Source: Lachnospiraceae bacterium (GTDB lineage: Bacteria; Bacillota; Clostridia; Lachnospirales; Lachnospiraceae). From it: 44,641 bases of DNA. This document shows, piece after piece, positions 17,071 to 25,436 of this stretch. The DNA is taken from NCBI GenBank assembly GCA_022776445.1, contig JALFHZ010000024.1, positions 1 to 44,641 of the forward strand, read 5' to 3'. The number at the start of each line of letters is the position of its first letter. Position 1 is the first letter of the stretch. The notes beneath the pieces were generated by a model that did not search any database, was not told the DNA's origin, and saw nothing but the letters and a program-made list of their open reading frames with translations. A program made the position numbers and the translations under genes.

Positions 17071-17964
17071 ATGGCAAAGAAAAAAAGTACGGCGGTTCTG
17101 TTTGTCCTGCCATTCATCACTTTTTTCCTCCTGTTCTGGATGATACCGTTTCTTTACGGTGCCTATATGAGTGTGAGTAAATACAGCCTGGTAAAGGGGA
17201 ATGAAGGACTGGTTGGACTCGGTAACTACGTCAAAATTCTGTTTTCTTCTTCCATGTATCACAAGTCGTTTATGCTTGGTTTAAAAAATACGGTTGTTTT
17301 TGTGCTTCTGACAACTCCGTTTCTGGTATTGGGAAGCCTGGCTCTGGCGCTTTTGCTGGACCGGCTTCCGGACCGGATCCGGGGAATCTTCAGAACTATT
17401 TATTTTGCATCCTATTCTGCATCGGTAACGGCAGTAGCGGCGGTGTTTGTGTGGATGATGAAAGGAAACGGCGGTTATCTGAATAATATGATGATCAATA
17501 TGGGGATCATTAAAAAGGCAATTCCATGGATGGAACAGCAGCCGTTTGTATGGGTATCCCTGGCCGCGGCTACAGTCTGGTGGACGATCGGGTACAATAT
17601 GATGCTGTTCGTCAATGCGTTGAATGAGATTGATACGCAGCTGTATGAAGCTTCTGCAATTGATGGCGCGAATTTCTGGACACAGCTGCGGTATATCATT
17701 TTTCCGGGCATCAAACATATCTTTTTCTTTGTTTTGATGACTACTATTATTGCTTCGTTCAATGTTTACGGACAACCGCGTCTGATGACACAAGGTGGTC
17801 CCGGAGATACGACGAAACCGTTGATTATGTCGATTACATCAACTATAATGGATCGTAATGATCTTGGTGTAGGAAGTGCCATGACGATCCTGATGGGAAT
17901 TGTAATCGTGCTTTGCTCAATCGGACAGTATTATCTGACGAAAGAGAAAGACGAGCTGAGATAG
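17071..17964 (+). CDS. Carbohydrate ABC transporter permease (MalF/UgpA type)
   Basis: A 297-residue inner-membrane protein with six hydrophobic segments, the first at about 9-32. The cytoplasmic EAA loop reads EASAIDGANFWTQLRYIIFPGIK (about 198-220), where the shared ATPase docks. The start is 21 bases after the binding-protein stop behind AGAAAGG. It forms a heterodimer with the next permease. Confidence 0.93.
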   Translation: MAKKKSTAVLFVLPFITFFLLFWMIPFLYGAYMSVSKYSLVKGNEGLVGLGNYVKILFSSSMYHKSFMLGLKNTVVFVLLTTPFLVLGSLALALLLDRLPDRIRGIFRTIYFASYSASVTAVAAVFVWMMKGNGGYLNNMMINMGIIKKAIPWMEQQPFVWVSLAAATVWWTIGYNMMLFVNALNEIDTQLYEASAIDGANFWTQLRYIIFPGIKHIFFFVLMTTIIASFNVYGQPRLMTQGGPGDTTKPLIMSITSTIMDRNDLGVGSAMTILMGIVIVLCSIGQYYLTKEKDELR

Positions 17965-17972
17965 GAGGAAAC

Positions 17973-18803
17973 ATGAAAGCAAAACATGCAAGTAAAATTT
18001 TTATGGTCATCATTGCCTGTATTGTCGCGTACATATTCCTCCTGCCACTGATGTTTATGATCTTTACCAGCTTTAAGGGAATTGCAGAATCGGTTACATC
18101 CACGACACTGCTTCCGAAGACCTGGACGATGGAAAACTATGTGGAGCTGTTCTCCAATACGGCGACTTCTCCGGTACTTCGATGGCTGGGCAATACTGCT
18201 GTTGTGACTGTGGCGGGTACGGCTCTCAGGATTTCGACCAGTGTGCTGGCGGCTTATGCCCTGGCGCGTCTCCCGGTTCCGGGCAAAAGTTTCATTGTAT
18301 TGTCGCTGGTATGGGCGATGGCGATTCCTGAGATCGTGACCTTCTTCCCTCTGTTTTATATTTTTAAGCAGATTGGCGGACTGAACACGTTCTGGCCTTT
18401 GATTCTTCCGTCGGGATCCGGAGTTATGTGTGTGTATCTGATCTACAATTTTCTGATGTCTTTCCCGCGGGAACTGGAGGAGGCCGGTTTTGTGGAGGGG
18501 GCAAGCGTATTTCAGGTGCTGTGGCACATTGTCCTTCCGTCTGTCAAGCCGGTTGTCATTACACAGGCCTTTATCATATTTCTTGGATTATACAACAGTT
18601 ATTTGTGGCCGTCGCTGGTGATCAACCGGAATGAGACAAGAACCATTACACTTGGTATTGCGGCTCTGGTACTGGGGGAAAATTACACGAATCCGGGACT
18701 TATGATGGCATCAACTGTGGTATCGGTTCTTCCGGTCATGATCATCTTTATGTTTGCAAATAAATATATTGTGAAAGGATTTACCCAATCTGGAATAAAG
18801 TAG
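17973..18803 (+). CDS. Carbohydrate ABC transporter permease (MalG/UgpE type)
   Basis: A 276-residue permease with six hydrophobic segments. The EAA loop EAGFVEGASVFQVLWHIVLPSVKP lies near residues 170-193. ATG 17973 follows AGGAGGAA and lies 8 bases after the stop of the first permease; the longer upstream reading would overlap that gene. Completes the membrane part of the importer. Confidence 0.93.
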   Translation: MKAKHASKIFMVIIACIVAYIFLLPLMFMIFTSFKGIAESVTSTTLLPKTWTMENYVELFSNTATSPVLRWLGNTAVVTVAGTALRISTSVLAAYALARLPVPGKSFIVLSLVWAMAIPEIVTFFPLFYIFKQIGGLNTFWPLILPSGSGVMCVYLIYNFLMSFPRELEEAGFVEGASVFQVLWHIVLPSVKPVVITQAFIIFLGLYNSYLWPSLVINRNETRTITLGIAALVLGENYTNPGLMMASTVVSVLPVMIIFMFANKYIVKGFTQSGIK

Positions 18804-18814
18804 GAGGATCAACG

Positions 18815-20572
18815 ATGAGAAATGAGTATCCGCGTCCGAATTTTGTCAGAAAAGAGTGGATGAATCTGAATGGAGTCTGGTCGTTTATATATGGCGGCAG
18901 GAAAACACAGATTGAAGTTCCTTATGTCTGTCAGAGTGTCATGAGCGGAATCGGAGAACGGATCAAAGAGGACCATGTCGTATACGAACGGGCATTTCAA
19001 GTCCCGGATACCTGGCATGGAAAGCAGATCATGCTGAATTTTGGCGCGGTGGATTATCGCTGCAATGTATTCGTAAACGAGAATTGTGTGGGAAGCCATA
19101 CCGGGGGACAGACACCGTTTTCCTTTGATATCACACGTTATCTGAACTGGAAGGAAGAGCGGATTCGGGTCGAGGTGGAAGATCCTCTGAAGGATGAATG
19201 TATTCCGCGCGGAAAACAGTTCTGGGAAGATCAGTCCAGGTTTATCTGGTACACACCGAGCACGGGTATCTGGCAGACTGTATGGCTGGAACCGGTTGAA
19301 AAAACCAGCTTCGAGTGGGTGCATTTTACTCCGGATATTGATGAAGGAACGGTTGAGATTGATTTTCAACTGTCCGGTAATGCGAAACTGCCGGCAAGAG
19401 TCCATATTCAGATCAGGCTTGGAGAAGAGGAAGTTTTCCATGGCAATATGCTGTGTGGAATGAGGCGGAATACACTTACGGTGGATGTTTTCCGGAAACG
19501 TGCAATGGAAGGCGCATTTCATTTTACCGGCAATTACTGGAGTCCGGAGAGACCGATTCTTTATGATGTGTTTATGCAGGTGGATCGGGAGGATACCGGT
19601 GTGACTTCGGATGAAATCGTTTCGTATTTTGGGATGCGAAAGATTCATGTTGAGGAGGGAAAATTATATTTGAATAATCAGCCGTATTTCCAGAAACTTG
19701 TTTTGGATCAGGGATACTGGCAAGACAGTCTGGTTACCGCTCCTTCCGATCAGGCCTATATCGATGATATTATGAAATGTAAGGAAATGGGCTTTAACGG
19801 GTGCAGAAAGCATGAAAAAGCGGAGGATCCAAGATTTCTGTACTGGGCAGATCGTCTGGGATTTTTGGTTTGGGGTGGAATGGCCAGTTTTTGGTCCTAC
19901 ACACCGCAGGCTGCCGAGGCCTTTACCAGAGAGTGGATGGATATCATAGAACGGGATTACAATCATCCCAGCATTGTGGTATGGGGCATGCTGAATGAGA
20001 GCTGGGGGGTGACCAAGATCTACAGCAATGTGCAGCAGCAGTCTTTTGCGAGGTCTCTGTATTACATGGCAAAAGCTCTGGACAGCACCAGGCTGATTGT
20101 ATCCAATGACGGTTGGGAAATGGTTGAGTCCGATATCTGCGCTGTGCATAGTTATATGCATGGAGCCAGAGAAGATCTTATCCAACATCAGGTATTTGCA
20201 GATGCATTGCAGGATGTGGAAAAATTCCCGATGATTGTGGAAAAGCTTCCTTTTGTCAAAGGAACGGAATATGCCGGTCAGCCGGTAGTGCTTACGGAAT
20301 GCGGAGGAATCGCTCTGAATGCGGAAACTGGAGAACACCGGACAGATGGCACGGAAGGAAAAGACTGGGGGTATACTTCCACATCCAGAGATGATTTTTT
20401 GTCAGAGTATGGTCGTATTATTGACGCGATCTATGATTCGAATCTAATGAATGGTTTCTGCTATACGCAGTTGTCTGATGTGGAACAGGAAATGAACGGT
20501 CTTCTGACCAGAGATCATCAGTATAAATTTGACCCGAGGGAAATTAAAAGGATCAACGAAAGAAGAAAATAA
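18815..20572 (+). CDS. Glycoside hydrolase family 2 beta-glycosidase
   Basis: A 585-residue retaining glycosidase without a signal peptide, so it acts on imported substrate. The sugar-binding jelly roll (about 1-160) includes NLNGVWSF and HTGGQTPFSFDIT. An immunoglobulin-like domain (about 165-275) leads to the TIM barrel. The acid/base is E395 in VVWGMLNESWG and the nucleophile E495 in VLTECGG. The NxK motif that marks beta-glucuronidases is not seen after the nucleophile, so glucuronidase activity is doubtful despite the nearby uxu genes; galactoside, mannoside or other beta-glycoside activity is open. At 585 residues it is a short three-domain form. It ends the importer operon. Confidence 0.88.
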   Translation: MRNEYPRPNFVRKEWMNLNGVWSFIYGGRKTQIEVPYVCQSVMSGIGERIKEDHVVYERAFQVPDTWHGKQIMLNFGAVDYRCNVFVNENCVGSHTGGQTPFSFDITRYLNWKEERIRVEVEDPLKDECIPRGKQFWEDQSRFIWYTPSTGIWQTVWLEPVEKTSFEWVHFTPDIDEGTVEIDFQLSGNAKLPARVHIQIRLGEEEVFHGNMLCGMRRNTLTVDVFRKRAMEGAFHFTGNYWSPERPILYDVFMQVDREDTGVTSDEIVSYFGMRKIHVEEGKLYLNNQPYFQKLVLDQGYWQDSLVTAPSDQAYIDDIMKCKEMGFNGCRKHEKAEDPRFLYWADRLGFLVWGGMASFWSYTPQAAEAFTREWMDIIERDYNHPSIVVWGMLNESWGVTKIYSNVQQQSFARSLYYMAKALDSTRLIVSNDGWEMVESDICAVHSYMHGAREDLIQHQVFADALQDVEKFPMIVEKLPFVKGTEYAGQPVVLTECGGIALNAETGEHRTDGTEGKDWGYTSTSRDDFLSEYGRIIDAIYDSNLMNGFCYTQLSDVEQEMNGLLTRDHQYKFDPREIKRINERRK

Positions 20573-20586
20573 GGCATGAATATGAG

Positions 20587-20635
20587 AACAGGGCACTGCA
20601 GACGGGATTGCGGTGCCCTGTTAGTCTTTATTTTT
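20587..20635 (+). terminator. Terminator after the GH2 operon
   Basis: A 14-bp stem, 20587-20600 with 20609-20622, one G-U pair and an 8-base loop, then a T-rich tail (TTAGTCTTTATTTTT). Good intrinsic terminator. Confidence 0.85.
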
Positions 20636-20646
20636 ATAAAAAATAC

Positions 20647-20687
20647 GGGGGGGGGAACTGGACAAATTATGCTTTTTATTGTATAAT
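20647..20687 (+). promoter_or_regulatory. Promoter of the phosphoesterase-rubrerythrin gene, with a G9 tract
   Basis: TGGACA (20659-20664) and TATAAT (20682-20687), spacer 17. Nine consecutive G (20647-20655) end three bases before the -35 box. Confidence 0.65.
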
Positions 20688-20726
20688 AATGATAATAATT
20701 ACTAATTTTGTGAAGGTGGGACAATC

Positions 20727-21995
20727 ATGGCGAAACAAAAAATCCAAAAGCCGAATCAGCCGGTCATACGGCTTCCGTGGGTGAATTCCATGGGGGTGAT
20801 TGGTGATCCCGGTTGTGAAGGATTGGGTACATACAATATGAAGGTGTTTGCAGGAACGCTGGAAAAGAGTGCAGAGGATGATATTACATTGATTGCGGGG
20901 GATCTGGTTCCGGCGGGAACGGAGCATTATTACAGGGAAATCAGTGAACTGACAGAGGCAATTGCGCAGAACGACATTTATGTGCTGCGTGGCAACCATG
21001 ACACAGGAGATTATGAAAAATATTTCGGAAGAAGGAACTATGCACTGCTTGCCAATGCGTTTTCTGTGGTGGTGCTGGATAATGCCATGCGGACGTTTGA
21101 GGAGGAAGGGCTGGAGCTTTTGAAACAGGTGTTGGCCATGGAAGAGGTTCAGCGCGTGGTCATAGCATTTCATATTCCGCTTCCGAATCATTATATTCCG
21201 AATTCTGTGTCGAAAGAGGAGTTACACCGGCTGAGAACTGCATATGAACCGTGGAAGCATAAGGTGAAATATTTTTTATGCGGTCATGTACATTCCAGAT
21301 TCGAGGATGTGGTGGATGGTATCCCGCTGATTTGTACAGGCGGAGGTGGTGCACTCATAGAAGATGTATCGGAGGAGATCCGGGCTTGTGATGTAGAACA
21401 TCATATGGTTCATTTCTTTACGGAAAACGGGGAACTCCGGTATCGGTTTGATGAACTTCCGGAGGATTCCTATGACAGAGAACGGAAAGAGCCTGTCATG
21501 AAGGAGAATCTGGAAAAGACCATAGCTGCGGAACTGATGGCACATCTGCGTTATCTGATGTTTGCGGATCGTGCAGGAAGACGGGGAATGATGAAAATAG
21601 CCAATCTCTTTGAGGCGCTGGCAGCTTCCGAGTATCATCATGCCAGAAATTTTTATTCCATTCTGCAAAACCGGGTTCCATTTGGAGAATCTGTGGAGGC
21701 ATTTATTCCCGGAGAGTCTTTTGAGCATCGGCATTTCTATAAAATGATGGAAGCATATGCCGGAGAAAAAGGAAGTCTGCTTACAAAACAGGCATTTTCG
21801 GGAGCCGCATCTGCGGAGAAGGTTCACGAAGAGCTTCTGAAAGAAGCAGCGGAGCTGGAATGCTTCGATAGAAAAGAGATTTTTGTATGTCCGATTTGCG
21901 GATATGTGATGGCGGGAGATCAGGTTCCGGAACGCTGCCCGGTCTGCGGAGGTCCAAGTCGTCAGTTTGAGGTGTTTCAGGCAGGACAGAGTTGA
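20727..21995 (+). CDS. Fusion protein: metallophosphoesterase + rubrerythrin-like diiron domain + rubredoxin-like domain
   Basis: A 422-residue protein of three joined parts. Residues about 20-240 form a calcineurin-like phosphoesterase: GDL (58-60), GNHD (89-92), FH (H149) and GHVH (186-189). The usual first motif DxH is replaced by VIGDPG (24-29), so one metal ligand may differ. Residues about 258-375 follow the rubrerythrin pattern, with E269, E302xxH305 and E364xxH367 as diiron ligands. Residues 388-407 carry CxxC twice (C388, C391, C404, C407), a rubredoxin-like site. Rubrerythrins reduce peroxide using rubredoxin electrons; the phosphoesterase substrate is unknown. The next two genes are an SDR and a flavin reductase-rubredoxin, a redox neighbourhood. 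No frameshift or repeat marks the joint, so a real fusion. Confidence 0.82.
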   Translation: MAKQKIQKPNQPVIRLPWVNSMGVIGDPGCEGLGTYNMKVFAGTLEKSAEDDITLIAGDLVPAGTEHYYREISELTEAIAQNDIYVLRGNHDTGDYEKYFGRRNYALLANAFSVVVLDNAMRTFEEEGLELLKQVLAMEEVQRVVIAFHIPLPNHYIPNSVSKEELHRLRTAYEPWKHKVKYFLCGHVHSRFEDVVDGIPLICTGGGGALIEDVSEEIRACDVEHHMVHFFTENGELRYRFDELPEDSYDRERKEPVMKENLEKTIAAELMAHLRYLMFADRAGRRGMMKIANLFEALAASEYHHARNFYSILQNRVPFGESVEAFIPGESFEHRHFYKMMEAYAGEKGSLLTKQAFSGAASAEKVHEELLKEAAELECFDRKEIFVCPICGYVMAGDQVPERCPVCGGPSRQFEVFQAGQS

Positions 21996-22093
21996 GCGTG
22001 TTTATGACCTTTGCTCCAAATGGGAAGGGGGAAGGAAAACTGAGGATCATAATCAGGAGCGAAGGATATTGATAAAGGAGAAGAGGTGCTGAA

Positions 22094-22831
22094 ATGTTAA
22101 AAGGAAAAACAGCTGTTGTAACGGGTGGAACCAGAGGAATCGGTTTTGCTATCGTAAAGAAATATCTGGAAAATGGCGCGAATGTAGCGATTGCAGGATC
22201 CAGACAGGAGTCAGTAGACAAAGCAATGGAAAAGCTTTCCGACTATCAGGATCGGGTAATGGGGATCTGGCCGGATCTTTGTTCGCCGGAGGAGGTTGCT
22301 GCTGCATTTGGTGCGGTAAAAGAAAAATTCGGCAGTATTGATATTCTTGCCAATAATGCGGGGATTTCTTCCAGAACCAGCCTGTACGAATATACGGTAG
22401 AGGAGTTTTCCAAAATTCTTGACATCAATGTAAAGGCTGTTTTTGTCTGTTCGCAGGCAGCCGCAAGAATTATGAAAGACCAGGGCGGCGGAGTCATCAT
22501 CAACACAAGCTCCATGGTAGGCGAATATGGACAGCCCAGCGGATGTGGTTATCCGGCCAGCAAATTTGCGGTAAACGGTCTTACGAAATCTCTTGCGAGA
22601 GAACTTGCGAAAGATCAGATCCGTGTGAATGCGGTGGCTCCAGGTGTGACAAGAACGGATATGGTGGCGGTTCTGCCCCAGGATATGGTAGAACGGATTT
22701 CTGCCGGCATTCCGCTTGGCAGAATGGGAGAACCGCTGGATATCGCAAATGCGTATTTATATCTGGCAAGTGATCTTGCAAGCTACGTGACCGGTGTTAC
22801 GCTGCGTGTTGATGGTGCAGCAATGACTTGA
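22094..22831 (+). CDS. Short-chain dehydrogenase/reductase (FabG-like)
   Basis: A 245-residue classical SDR. The cofactor motif TGGTRGIG is at about 10-17, NNAG near 90, and the catalytic Ser, Tyr and Lys in NTSSMVGEYG and YPASK (about 137-158). The C-terminal GVTLRVDGA is usual. Substrate cannot be told; these enzymes reduce or oxidise sugars, keto-acyl or steroid groups. It sits 17 bases before the flavin reductase-rubredoxin gene and 99 bases after the phosphoesterase-rubrerythrin fusion, probably one operon with the former. Confidence 0.9.
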   Translation: MLKGKTAVVTGGTRGIGFAIVKKYLENGANVAIAGSRQESVDKAMEKLSDYQDRVMGIWPDLCSPEEVAAAFGAVKEKFGSIDILANNAGISSRTSLYEYTVEEFSKILDINVKAVFVCSQAAARIMKDQGGGVIINTSSMVGEYGQPSGCGYPASKFAVNGLTKSLARELAKDQIRVNAVAPGVTRTDMVAVLPQDMVERISAGIPLGRMGEPLDIANAYLYLASDLASYVTGVTLRVDGAAMT

Positions 22832-22847
22832 CAGGGAGGGAAATGCT

Positions 22848-23465
22848 ATGGATAAGAAAGCGATGTATTGTCTGACGTATGGATTGTTTGTGCTTACATC
22901 CCGTCTGGGCGAGAAAGATAATGGATGTATCATTAATACGGCAGGGCAGGTTACTTCTGTTCCCAATAGAATCAGTATCACGGTGAATAAAGATAATTTT
23001 ACTCATGATCTGGTGAAGGAAAGCGGAAAATTTAATATTTCGATTTTGAGTGAACGTGCTGATTTTGAAGTGTTCCGTCATTTTGGATTCCAGTCCGGAA
23101 AGACGACAGACAAGTTTGCCGGATATTCTTCCTGCAGACGCAGTGAAAATGGTATTCTTTATATTACGGAAGGAACGAATGCCTATATCAGCGCCACAGT
23201 AGAGCAGACCATTGATCTTGGGAGCCATACGATGTTTATTGCTTCTGTAGATGATATGGAGGTGCTGACATCGGATCCGTCCGCTTCGTATGCTTACTAT
23301 CAGTCTTCCATTAAGCCGAAGCCGGAACAAAAGCCGGCTCAGGGAAAGACGGCATGGCGCTGCACGGTGTGTGGATACATTTATGAAGGAGAAGAGCTGC
23401 CGGGAGATTTTATCTGTCCGCTTTGCAAGCATCCGGCTTCTGATTTTGAGAAAATAATGGTATAG
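22848..23465 (+). CDS. Flavin reductase-rubredoxin fusion (high-molecular-weight rubredoxin type)
   Basis: A 205-residue protein. Residues 1-155 match the FMN-binding flavin reductase-like fold (MYCLTYGLFVLTS, NGCIINTAGQVTS, then GKFNISILSE). A proline/lysine linker (156-166) leads to a complete rubredoxin, C172, C175, C190, C193 in WRCTVCGYIYEGEELPG and FICPLCKHP. This is the layout of Hrb of Moorella, which passes electrons to flavodiiron proteins that reduce oxygen or NO. Here it could also feed the upstream rubrerythrin fusion. No flavodiiron gene is in the window. The stop codon abuts decayed sequence. Confidence 0.88.
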   Translation: MDKKAMYCLTYGLFVLTSRLGEKDNGCIINTAGQVTSVPNRISITVNKDNFTHDLVKESGKFNISILSERADFEVFRHFGFQSGKTTDKFAGYSSCRRSENGILYITEGTNAYISATVEQTIDLGSHTMFIASVDDMEVLTSDPSASYAYYQSSIKPKPEQKPAQGKTAWRCTVCGYIYEGEELPGDFICPLCKHPASDFEKIMV

Positions 23466-23650
23466 AGTTCCATCATGCGCAGGAAGTTATCAATACTGAA
23501 AGTACCGGTAACGGATGCGGGATCCAGATGATAGGAATCGATAATTTTTTTGGTTTTTTGATACAGGATATGGCTGGATTCCCCGGTAATGATACTGCAG
23601 TTTTTCAAAAAGGTTGGCTGAGGCAATGTATCCGGATGTCTCCAGCTGTT
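23465..23650 (-). pseudogene. Possible LysR effector-domain fragment
   Basis: A minus-strand reading frame contains about 62 residues (SIITGESSHILYQKT, then GTFSIDNFLRMMEL) that resemble the middle of a LysR effector-binding domain. The likeness ends right at the stop codon of the flavin reductase-rubredoxin gene, and no helix-turn-helix part remains. LysR regulators are common neighbours of M20 amidohydrolases, which fits the fragment next to it. Weak family call. Confidence 0.3.
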
Positions 23651-23668
23651 TTCAGGGGTATATAACGA

Positions 23669-23857
23669 TTGTATCTGAAGCATTGCTTTTGGAACAACAA
23701 GCAGGATTTTATCCTATGGAAAGAGATTGAAGCAGCTTATCAGACGGATCCGGTTATCTTTGTACCTATGGGATCTATGGAAGAGCATGGACCTCATGTG
23801 CCGGTGGGCGGAATGCCAACCTCTCTGCGGGCTGTATGGGGATATGGAAAGCCCTGA
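23669..23857 (+). pseudogene. Creatininase N-terminal fragment
   Basis: About 45 residues match the start of creatininase-family amidohydrolases: WKEIEAAYQTDPVIFVPMGS then MEEHGPHVPVGG, with the Glu and His metal ligands. The match breaks exactly where the next metal ligand (Asp of GTD) should come, and the frame stops 13 residues later. The remaining 200 residues are missing. A fragment, not a working gene. Confidence 0.6.
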
Positions 23858-24345
23858 ATTGTAACGGGAACGAAAAAGAAGCTGGTCATGGTTGTGGACA
23901 TAATTTATTGGGAATCGCTTCTGCTGCAGCAGCAGCTTTGGCTTTGCGTCATGTTTTGGACAAGGAAAAAATCGAAGGCCAGGTCGTGTTTTATGGATGT
24001 CCGGCTGAAGAAACATTGAAGGGAAAAAACGTAATGGCAGGAAACGGATGCTTCCGGGAACTGGATGCGGCGCTCAGCTGGCATCCGTCAGATGGCATGA
24101 ATCCGGGGGAAATCAGTTATTCAGCGATGGATTCCATACAGTTTACGTTTCTGGGAAAATCTTCTCATGCTGCTGCAAAACCGCATATAGGCCGAAGTTC
24201 TCTGGACGCGGTAGAGCTGCCGAATATTGTACCGGAAAAATCAAAGGTATGGTATTTTTCCGTGCCTGCAGCCGCTCAGAAGCAAATGGCAGAAAAAATA
24301 AAGAGCTGTTTTAGAAAGGCGTCGCAGAATGATCCAAAGAGATGA
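23836..24345 (+). pseudogene. M20 amidohydrolase (AbgB-like) fragment with internal deletion
   Basis: An open frame of 169 residues has clear M20D features: GHGCGHNLLG, VVFYGCPAEET and IQFTFLGKSSHAAAKPHIGR. After SSLDAVEL it jumps to NIVPEKSKVWYF, skipping the 50 or so residues that normally lie between, and the rest of the enzyme is absent at both ends. AbgB-type enzymes cleave aminoacyl-aminobenzoates. The frame survives the deletion, but the catalytic domain is incomplete, so activity is unlikely. Confidence 0.65.
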
Positions 24346-24358
24346 TTTTGCGGCGCCT
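24317..24358. terminator. Probable terminator of aroF
   Basis: AGGCGTCGCA (24317-24326) pairs with TGCGGCGCCT (24349-24358), one G-U pair; on the minus strand the stem is followed by TTTCTAAAA. It lies just past the aroF stop codon. Confidence 0.55.
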
Positions 24359-24378
24359 GTTCTGTTGCAAGCGAATTT

Positions 24379-25407
24379 TTATATACCCTCAGCAATCTCG
24401 TAAATCAGACGCTCGGAATCTTCCCAACCCAGACACGGGTCAGTGATGGACTTGCCGTAGCAGTGTTCACCGATCTTCTGATTACCCGGTTCGATGTAGC
24501 TTTCGATCATGACACCTTTGACAAAGGAACCGAGGTCTGCGGAATGTCTGCGGCTGTGCAGCACCTCTTTTACGATACGGATCTGCTCACGATACTGTTT
24601 GTTGGAATTAGAGTGGTTCGCATCGACGATCACGGCCGGATTCTGAAGACCACGTTCGGTATAGAGCTTGTGAAGCAGGATCAGATCTTCGTAGTGATAG
24701 TTTGGCAGGCACTGTCCATGCTTGTTCACGGCGCCGCGCAGAATGGTGTGAGTCCATGGGTTACCCTCGGTCTTGACTTCCCAGTCCCGCATGATAAAGG
24801 AATGACCGCTTTGAGCTGCCTGAACGGAATTCAGCATAACGGAAAGATCGCCGCTGGTCGGGTTTTTCATGCCGACCGGGACATGACAGCCGCTGGAAAC
24901 CAGACGATGCTGCTGGTTTTCTACGGAACGTGCGCCGACAGCGATATAGGACATGATGTCATCCAGATAGCTTACGTTGTCCGGATACAGCATCTCATCT
25001 GCAGTGGAAAGACCAGTCTCCATCAGCACGCGCATATGCAGATGACGGATGGCATGCAGGCCGTCTGCCATGCTCGGGAGTTTCTCAGGATCCGGCTGAT
25101 GCAGCATACCCTTGTAGCCTTCGCCGGTGGTTCTTGGCTTGTTGGTATAAACACGCGGAATGATGATCAGCTTCTCTTTGGTTTCTTCCTGAAGACGTAC
25201 CAGGCGGCTGGTGTAATCCAGTACGGAATCCTCATGATCGGCAGAGCACGGACCGATGATAACCAGAAATTTGCCGCTCTCTCCGGTAATGACTTTCTTT
25301 ACCTCTTCATCACGCCGGGATTTTGCCATTGCGCACTCGAGCGGAAGAGGAAACTGTTCTTTGATCTCTGCCGGGGTAGGCAGTTTATTGATGAATTCGA
25401 ATGCCAT
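24379..25407 (-). CDS. aroF: 3-deoxy-7-phosphoheptulonate (DAHP) synthase, class I
   Basis: A 342-residue AroFGH-type enzyme that joins phosphoenolpyruvate and erythrose 4-phosphate, the first step to aromatic amino acids. Visible landmarks: IIGPCSADHED (metal Cys54), PRVYTNKPRTTGEGYKGML, the DANHSNSNKQY histidine, MIESYIEPGNQ and ITDPCLGWED. Length and order fit the family. Isozyme type (Phe, Tyr or Trp feedback) cannot be told, so the symbol is generic. Expressed from its own promoter, back to back with yedF. Confidence 0.94.
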   Translation of the reverse strand: MAFEFINKLPTPAEIKEQFPLPLECAMAKSRRDEEVKKVITGESGKFLVIIGPCSADHEDSVLDYTSRLVRLQEETKEKLIIIPRVYTNKPRTTGEGYKGMLHQPDPEKLPSMADGLHAIRHLHMRVLMETGLSTADEMLYPDNVSYLDDIMSYIAVGARSVENQQHRLVSSGCHVPVGMKNPTSGDLSVMLNSVQAAQSGHSFIMRDWEVKTEGNPWTHTILRGAVNKHGQCLPNYHYEDLILLHKLYTERGLQNPAVIVDANHSNSNKQYREQIRIVKEVLHSRRHSADLGSFVKGVMIESYIEPGNQKIGEHCYGKSITDPCLGWEDSERLIYEIAEGI

Positions 25408-25436
25408 AATTAGTTCTCCTCATTTGTTTTGTGTCT

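Noticed and set aside
18815-20572. Naming the GH2 enzyme beta-glucuronidase
   Set aside because: The NxK motif of glucuronidases is not visible after the nucleophile, so the uxu neighbourhood alone does not justify it.
23836-24345. A genuine small M20 hydrolase
   Set aside because: It lacks the start of the catalytic domain and about 50 inner residues, and lies beside other fragments.
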